From Thiothrix sp. UBA5583 (GTDB lineage: Bacteria; Pseudomonadota; Gammaproteobacteria; Thiotrichales; Thiotrichaceae): a stretch of DNA of 64,000 nucleotides. Numbering within the stretch: the stretch's first letter is position 1; every line of letters begins with the position of its first letter. This document shows, piece by piece, positions 58,821 through 64,000 of this stretch. The DNA is taken from positions 1-64,000 of the forward strand of contig DILV01000009.1 of assembly GCA_002425225.1 (NCBI GenBank). The letters are read 5' to 3'. The translations under genes and the position numbers were made by a program. The notes under the pieces are model-generated. The model was not told the origin of the DNA and ran no database searches. It saw nothing but the letters and a program-made list of their open reading frames with translations.

Positions 58821-60086
58821 TTAAACTTTTTCCAGTTTTCGCAGACTTTCCGGCAGCAGCTTGAGATCAACCAGTCCGGTAATCAGTGCTTTGCCAAAAC
58901 TGGCTTCGTCTTCGTACATCATTTGGTAGAACTGTACCTTCATGGTCAGGGCGCTGCCCAGCACGATGCCTGCAAACGCGAGGAAAGAGCCAATCGCCAG
59001 CGTGGAAACACCGGTAATGGCTTGCCCGACCGTACAGCCCATTGCCAATACCCCGCCGATCCCCATCAGTACTGCACCTAGCACGTGGTTGATGACATCG
59101 CTGGTGGATGCAAACCATTCGATACGGAACGTGCGGCTAACCAGTGCCCAGGCAAACGAACCAGCCAACACGCCGAGGAAAGCCATGACGCCAAACGTCA
59201 GCAAGGCGGCATTGAAACCACCCGCAGCATAGCCGACCGCTTGCCCCATCGGATTGATGAAGGTAAAGGATTGTGACCCCAGGGCTACGCCCATCGCCGG
59301 TTTGCCCTCTTCGGATTCCGCGAGCATGTCCCATTCACCGTAATACTGGGTCAGGGGGTAAGGCTGCCCATCTACGTCGATACTGATGTTGCTGGTAACG
59401 TACCATGCTGCCAGCACGCACAAGCCCACCACGATGCCGCCGAGGGCAAAGTCGGCGCTGCTGCGGAAGTCTTTCGACTTGAAAGCCAGCCAGACGAGGA
59501 ACAGGCCAAGCACTAGGCCAATTACCAGACGTACCATTACCGCATGTTCCTCACCTGCCAGCACGCTACCCAGATCTTGCGAATTGCCCATGTTGATCGC
59601 CAGCGGGTTCAACCATGGGTAGAACAGAACGGAATACAGGGTTTTGTCGGAACCGGGGAATGGGTTGAGCATGAAATAAGCCACGACCCCGATGATCAGG
59701 AACACGAAAATGGATTTCAGGTTGCCGCCACCAATCCGTACCAGACATTTGTTGCCACAGCCACCCGCGATGGTCATGCCGATGCCGAACAGGATGCTGC
59801 CGAGCAGGTTTTCTGCCCAGATCAGTTGCCCGTTACGGTAAGGTGGGTAAGTGCTGTTAAGGTTGACCATGCCGAGCATTTCCAGCACGACCACGCCCAG
59901 CAGGGCGATACCAATCGCCAACCCCCAGGCGCGGAAACGCCCGGTGTCACCCATGTTGATCCAATCAGAAACCGCACCCATGGTGCAAAAGTGTGTTTTG
60001 TTGACGATTGCTCCCATGATGAAAGCAATCACGAAGCCCGCCGTCAGCAAGAACGACTGGGCCGATGCAAAGTCTGCAAACGCCAT
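58821..60086 (-). CDS. YeeE/YedE-family thiosulfate transporter (TsuA-like)
   Basis: A 421-aa polytopic membrane protein with about ten helices. The conserved Cys blocks of the family are present: NKTHFCTMGAVSDW (near residues 29-42), IAGGCGNKCLVRIGGGN (near 107-123) and AMGCTVGQAITG (late). TsuA proteins take up thiosulfate or related sulfur compounds via these Cys. It fits a sulfur-oxidising lifestyle. It begins the chromosomal side right of the tRNA. No TsuB partner gene is seen nearby. Confidence 0.9.
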   Translation of the reverse strand: MAFADFASAQSFLLTAGFVIAFIMGAIVNKTHFCTMGAVSDWINMGDTGRFRAWGLAIGIALLGVVVLEMLGMVNLNSTYPPYRNGQLIWAENLLGSILFGIGMTIAGGCGNKCLVRIGGGNLKSIFVFLIIGVVAYFMLNPFPGSDKTLYSVLFYPWLNPLAINMGNSQDLGSVLAGEEHAVMVRLVIGLVLGLFLVWLAFKSKDFRSSADFALGGIVVGLCVLAAWYVTSNISIDVDGQPYPLTQYYGEWDMLAESEEGKPAMGVALGSQSFTFINPMGQAVGYAAGGFNAALLTFGVMAFLGVLAGSFAWALVSRTFRIEWFASTSDVINHVLGAVLMGIGGVLAMGCTVGQAITGVSTLAIGSFLAFAGIVLGSALTMKVQFYQMMYEDEASFGKALITGLVDLKLLPESLRKLEKV

Positions 60087-60150
60087 AACCTCTCCTCTCT
60101 CAATGTGCGCGAGGAAGATTATAAGTTGATAAATCTCAAAGGATAAAGGG

Positions 60151-62007
60151 CTATATCTCCAATGTCGGGCTACCTTGCGGGCAATTGATCACTTGGGTGA
60201 AACGAATACTGTCTGGCAAGGTTTGTGCGGTTAGCCAGATCTGGCTGACTGCGCCATTGCTGTTGGTTTGCAGGCTATTGAGGGTGCTGGCGGTACGTCC
60301 TGGGTCGAAAAAGGCCAGCGGCTCATCCAGAAACAGGAACTGGTTACGGGTTTGGGTGGTGTCTGCCAGCGCATTGGCTACGGCGATCCGCATGGCGAGG
60401 GCGAGCTGGCGTTGGGTTCCGGCAGAAATTTCGCTGAAATCCAGATAATCCTGTTTGCTGGGCGACATGACTTTGAGGGCGAAATCCTCATCAATTTCCA
60501 GCGCGTTGTAATGCCCATCGGTAAAGTTCTGGAGCAGTTCCGTGCAACGGTTGCGCACCAACTGGTTGAAACGACCGATGGAACTGCCACCGCTGCGTTG
60601 CAGCAGACCAATGGCGGTGTCGAATACTACCCGGTCACGGCGGATATGTTCCAGCGCGTCTTCCTGCTGGTCGATGCCTGCTTGGATGTGTTCGCGCTGG
60701 TTGAGCCTGATCTGTTCGGTTTCCACGTCGGCGTAAAGGAAGCGCAGGTATTTGCCGAATTCGCGGTTACGCTGTTCCATGCTGATATTGACGGCATCGG
60801 CAATGCTGCTGATGTTGCTGGGGTAGGTTTCGTAACGTTCCGCAGATTTCGCCCATTCGGGGATGACGGCAATGTCGGGGTGGTCACTGCTGCGTTCCGG
60901 CATGTCGGTCTGGGTTTGCAACAGGTATTGGCCTGCTTCGCCCTCCAGTTGTTCGACTGCTGGCGTGTTGCTGAGGTGGAAGGCTTCGTGTAGTGCCATC
61001 GAGAGGCTTTGTGACTGTCTGCGCAGGGGAGCCATGCGGCGGGTATCAATGTACCAGCCGTAAATCAGCAGGATGGCGCTGATCAGGGCGGCGATGGAAG
61101 CAATCCGCACGGAAACGCGCCCGATGGTTTCGCGCAGGCTGGCATCCATGCTGGCGAGCAGGGTGCTGCCAATGTTGGGGGCAAACAGGAAGGCAACACC
61201 TAACAGCAATGCCACAATGAAGATCAGCAGGCAGATGCGTGTCCAGAAACCGATGCGCTCAAATTTCTGGCGCAAGGCATGAAAACGTTCGTGGTTGGCA
61301 GGGTAAACCTCTGCTTCCTTGTCGACTTTTTGCGCCAGTTGCAGGAAGTGTTGCTGACGTTCTTCCAAAGCTGCACCGACGGTTTCCAGTTGGGGCAGGT
61401 GGGTATCGTCAATGTGCAGGTTTGCCAGGGCAGCCTCGTTGCTCTGCAACTGGAGTTCCATGTCGGCAATGGTTTGCAAGCGTTCGCGGTTTTCGCTTTG
61501 CAGTTGGTCGCGTAACTGGGCATGTTCGCGCAAGCCTGCCAATGCCCGCAGGTTGTCGCTGTCGCCCTGTTGGACGCGAGTGCTTTGTTGGCTCCAGTAA
61601 AATGCCTGCACAAACGCCTTGTAATTGTAGCCCAGTAGCGACTGGAGTTGACGTTCCACCGCTTCCGGGGTATCCGCCAGGGTCAAGCCTTCTTCAGTGG
61701 AAAACAGGGTCGCTACGGTGTCACCTGCTTGGTTGATGGAGCGGATCAGGCGGTATTCGTGTTCGCGGTGGCGCAGTTTCAGGGAAACCGTGGTCTGTTT
61801 TGTTCCCCAGCGGATCAGTTTGGTGGCTTCTTCCGGGGCTAACTGGTCGGTACGCCCGAACAAGCCAAACTGGATGGCATCACCAATGCTGCTTTTGCCG
61901 GATTCATTGCCGCCGGTTACTGCCAGCAGGCCACGTTCAGGCAGATTGCCCAGATGCAGGCGTTCGTATTTGCGGAAGTTTTCCGCTGTCAGTGCAGTAA
62001 TGATCAT
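60151..62007 (-). CDS. YhaN/SbcC-like ATPase with membrane segments in the coiled coil
   Basis: A 618-aa protein. Walker A TGGNESGKSSIGDAI is near residues 31-45. Long coiled coils around 160-240 and 320-440 are split by two membrane helices (RICLLIFIVALLLGVAFLF near 257-275 and IASIAALISAILLIYGWYI near 297-315). The C-terminal signature EISAGTQRQLALAMRIAVA is near 525 and Walker B FLFLDEPLAFFD near 555. This resembles YhaN-type membrane-associated SMC proteins. The usual metallophosphatase partner (YhaO/SbcD) is not next to it. Confidence 0.85.
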   Translation of the reverse strand: MIITALTAENFRKYERLHLGNLPERGLLAVTGGNESGKSSIGDAIQFGLFGRTDQLAPEEATKLIRWGTKQTTVSLKLRHREHEYRLIRSINQAGDTVATLFSTEEGLTLADTPEAVERQLQSLLGYNYKAFVQAFYWSQQSTRVQQGDSDNLRALAGLREHAQLRDQLQSENRERLQTIADMELQLQSNEAALANLHIDDTHLPQLETVGAALEERQQHFLQLAQKVDKEAEVYPANHERFHALRQKFERIGFWTRICLLIFIVALLLGVAFLFAPNIGSTLLASMDASLRETIGRVSVRIASIAALISAILLIYGWYIDTRRMAPLRRQSQSLSMALHEAFHLSNTPAVEQLEGEAGQYLLQTQTDMPERSSDHPDIAVIPEWAKSAERYETYPSNISSIADAVNISMEQRNREFGKYLRFLYADVETEQIRLNQREHIQAGIDQQEDALEHIRRDRVVFDTAIGLLQRSGGSSIGRFNQLVRNRCTELLQNFTDGHYNALEIDEDFALKVMSPSKQDYLDFSEISAGTQRQLALAMRIAVANALADTTQTRNQFLFLDEPLAFFDPGRTASTLNSLQTNSNGAVSQIWLTAQTLPDSIRFTQVINCPQGSPTLEI

Positions 62008-62012
62008 GGGGA

Positions 62013-62213
62013 TTACTCCATGTGGCGGGTAGCTTCGAGCCGGGCAATTACCAGACTGGCAGCGTCAGCGTAAACCTGCGGGTCAAAGCCTTCGGCCTTG
62101 GCGTGGGTGGGGAAGTCTTGCAGGCAAAAGTCTGCGAAACGGCGGGCTGCCGCTGTTTTCAGGGTTTCTGGCTGCAACTTTTGCAGGAACTCTGGGGGCT
62201 GTTTTTCAGACAT
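62013..62213 (-). CDS. Small helical protein upstream of the YhaN-like gene
   Basis: A 66-aa protein (EFLQKLQPETLKTAAARRFA, FCLQDFPTHAKAEGFDPQVY). Its stop lies 5 bases before the ATPase ATG, so it should be co-transcribed with it. No family recognised. It may be a partner subunit. Confidence 0.6.
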   Translation of the reverse strand: MSEKQPPEFLQKLQPETLKTAAARRFADFCLQDFPTHAKAEGFDPQVYADAASLVIARLEATRHME

Positions 62214-63102
62214 GCGTATCCTCCGCCTCGATTCATCCTTATAACTATATGCAAAGAATCATGACTTTGCAGGCACGGTGGGGAGTTACTTTAACAAATG
62301 TGCGGGCGGAAGATCATGAATAATGTGTGGAGATTGATTGATTGTTTCGATGAGCTGGCAATACTTCGGTTTATACGATGTGTCACTACAAAAAATACGG
62401 TTTTTCTAATTCACATCTAACCCTTTATAGTCAACTTGTGTTTAGAAAATGTGCATTCGTCGAGGGAGAGAGGAGTCGTTTAGATGATTTGGTGTTTATT
62501 GTAATTTGATCGATTGAGTTAAGTTCAATATTGAAAAAATGTTTTTTTGAATTATTGCGCAAGCAGCCGCTTTTAAGCGGCATTGTGCTTGTTTAGATTT
62601 CATGATTATTTCATATTACCATCCTGTTTGAAGTTGTGTTGAGTATGATACATTTGTGTAAATGTAATGCCGCCAATGGCTTTTTAATTTTTTGAATTTT
62701 GTTTTAAAAATTGAAAACACTGCATCAATAGTTAATCTGGTTGCAAAAATAAGTTTTTCATTCATTGTTTTATATTTCCTTTTTAGGTTTGAATTTATTA
62801 AAAATGCATTATCTTAAGCATAAGTTGGCGTGCAACAATTTAATTGCAAAAGAAATACATAATGTGAGTTAAACTGTGTTTACAGTCGGTATATCGCTGA
62901 AGTAAACTTGGTTGTTTGCTGTTTTCGATATGTGGCAAATATTAGTTTATTGTGTGTAAAAAGTCAAGTTCATAAGTAGTGGGTTTTTCAAGAAAGTCAA
63001 TATATTTTTTGCATAAAAATGAAAAATTATATTTTTGGAAAAATTGTATAAGTAACTTGATATTTAGGGCGATGGCATCAACTATAGACAGATGGAGTGT
63101 CT
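62214..63102. other. AT-rich gap of about 0.9 kb without supportable genes
   Basis: Markedly more AT-rich than both flanks. It contains a strong hairpin (GCCGCTTTTAAGCGGC at 62566-62581, extended by CAAGCA / TGCTTG arms) that could be a small-RNA end or terminator. A 69-codon minus-strand frame at 62942-63151 overlaps the cpoB terminator and looks spurious. It might hold a regulatory RNA or be a decayed gene. Confidence 0.55.
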
Positions 63103-63135
63103 GTAAAAAATAACACCGCCAGTTGCTGGCGGTGT
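63103..63135 (-). terminator. Rho-independent terminator of cpoB
   Basis: A perfect 10-bp stem ACACCGCCAG / CTGGCGGTGT with a 3-base loop. On the minus strand it is followed by TATTTTTTA. It is 28 bases downstream of the cpoB stop. Confidence 0.92.
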
Positions 63136-63162
63136 CGAACAGCTCTTTCATCGAGTTAGGGC

Positions 63163-64000
63163 TTAATGCCCTTCCGTCTTCATCTTCTCCAGCCGCTGGC
63201 TGGCAAGTTTGGCGGCATCGCTACTAGGGAAAAATTTAGTCACATCTTCTAGCGTTTTGCGGGCGCTATCCCACTCTTTCTGCTCATAGAAGCTGTAGCC
63301 AAGTTTCAGGGCGGCATCCGGGGCTTTGTCACTGCCCTTGTGTTCCTTCAGCACGATCAGGAATTCATCCGCAGCACCCTTGTAATCCTTTTCGGCATAC
63401 AGCGCTTCACCAACCCAGTATTGGGCGCTGGCTGCCAGTGAGCTGTTGGGGTAATCCTTGAGGAAGCTGCGGAAGGCCGGAATGGCTGCCTTGGGATCTT
63501 TCAGTAAGGTCTTGAAGGCTTCGTCATAGACTGCGCGTTCTTCCTTGGCAGGCAAGGGTTGGTCGGACTGTTTGCTATCGCTGGTTTTGGCAGGGTCAGA
63601 CGTTTTGCTGTCGGCTGGTTTGTCGTCAGGCTTGTTGCTGTCGCTTTTGCTACTATCTGTTGCCTTGTCGTCCGCAGGTTTGCTGTCGGTGCGGGCGATG
63701 CCAGCGTTTTTATCATCCTGTTTGCCCGTGCCATAGCTGTAGAAACCGTTGGGGTCAGACTTTTCCGGTTTGTCTTCAGGTTTACCCGTGTCGGTCTTCA
63801 TATCCGTTTTGCCAACGTCACCAAGCCCCTTGTCGGTGGATGAAGGAGGTACAGTCGTCGCCGTACTTTTGCTTGCGTCTGCTTCCGATCTGGTGGACTT
63901 GAGCTTTTCCATGCGCTCATCGACTTGCAGGAAACCCTCTTTCTGGTTTTTCTGCAAATCTTTCAGGTCATTACGCAGTTGCTCGTTTTCGCCACGCAGA
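63163..64000 (-). CDS. cpoB: Cell division coordinator CpoB (YbgF), N-terminus outside window
   Basis: The frame is open to the window end, so the signal peptide is not seen. Visible parts are a trimerising coiled coil (LRGENEQLRNDLKDLQ), then an unusually long Asp/Lys/Ser/Thr-rich linker with repeated DSKPADDK-like units. A C-terminal TPR domain follows (YDEAFKTLLKDPKAAIPAF, YPNSSLAASAQYWVGEALYA, GSDKAPDAALKLGYSFYEQK). CpoB coordinates peptidoglycan synthesis and Tol-Pal constriction in the periplasm. It is usually encoded after pal, with tRNA-Lys nearby in many gammaproteobacteria, as here. Confidence 0.92.
   Translation of the reverse strand, partial: LRGENEQLRNDLKDLQKNQKEGFLQVDERMEKLKSTRSEADASKSTATTVPPSSTDKGLGDVGKTDMKTDTGKPEDKPEKSDPNGFYSYGTGKQDDKNAGIARTDSKPADDKATDSSKSDSNKPDDKPADSKTSDPAKTSDSKQSDQPLPAKEERAVYDEAFKTLLKDPKAAIPAFRSFLKDYPNSSLAASAQYWVGEALYAEKDYKGAADEFLIVLKEHKGSDKAPDAALKLGYSFYEQKEWDSARKTLEDVTKFFPSSDAAKLASQRLEKMKTEGH

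Noticed and set aside
62942-63151. 69-codon minus-strand frame
   Set aside because: It overlaps the cpoB terminator and sits in AT-rich sequence where such frames arise by chance.

Overview
The window looks like part of a gammaproteobacterial chromosome carrying a large integrative and conjugative element (ICE). A sulfur-oxidising member of the Thiotrichales (Thiothrix-like) is my inference. It rests on a TsuA/YeeE-type thiosulfate transporter, a tol-pal type cpoB gene beside tRNA-Lys, a trimeric autotransporter adhesin and mid-range GC. The sequence alone does not fix the species.

Layout. 1-707 is the 3' end of a YadA-like adhesin gene followed by a terminator. 803-20247 holds a few small exported proteins, then an almost complete F-type (MPF-F) mating-pair and pilus operon in the order traA(pilin)-L-E-K-B-dsbC-like-V-C-trbI-signal peptidase-W-U-trbC-N-F-H-G. 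20.3-25.9 kb carries accessory genes: two serine recombinases (one missing its catalytic N-terminus), LysM, nuclease, transglycosylase and WGR proteins. 25.9-33.9 kb is the DNA-processing module: a Fis-like protein, a MobH relaxase, a TraD coupling protein, a DUF4400 protein and a HerA-like ATPase, closed by a terminator at 34.1 kb. 34.4-43.4 kb is transcribed leftwards. It contains a Nif11-like ORF, a Gp37/Gp68 protein and a tightly packed operon of about 15 genes around an FtsK-type translocase. Most of these genes are of unknown function.

43.4-50.3 kb is an island bounded by two inverted 124-bp copies of one control region. Each copy has a promoter with a perfect palindrome (TTATCTTTAAAGATAA) in its spacer. 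The island carries several toxin-antitoxin genes or remnants, a 1027-aa SF1 helicase and the Cro/CI-type repressor that probably binds the palindromes. One copy reads left into the FtsK operon and the other reads right into a second operon (50.3-56.8 kb). That operon includes a gp16-like DNA-binding protein, a VanY-transglycosylase fusion and a replication-type winged-helix protein, and it ends at a strong terminator. A ProQ/FinO protein and a tyrosine integrase follow.

The integrase lies next to the 3' end of tRNA-Lys(UUU) at 58.7 kb, the likely integration target. From there to the right the DNA appears chromosomal: tsuA-like transporter, YhaN-like membrane-spanning SMC-type ATPase, a 66-aa protein, a 0.9-kb AT-rich gap, and cpoB running off the end. 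I did not find the matching left attachment site, so the left limit of the element is unresolved.
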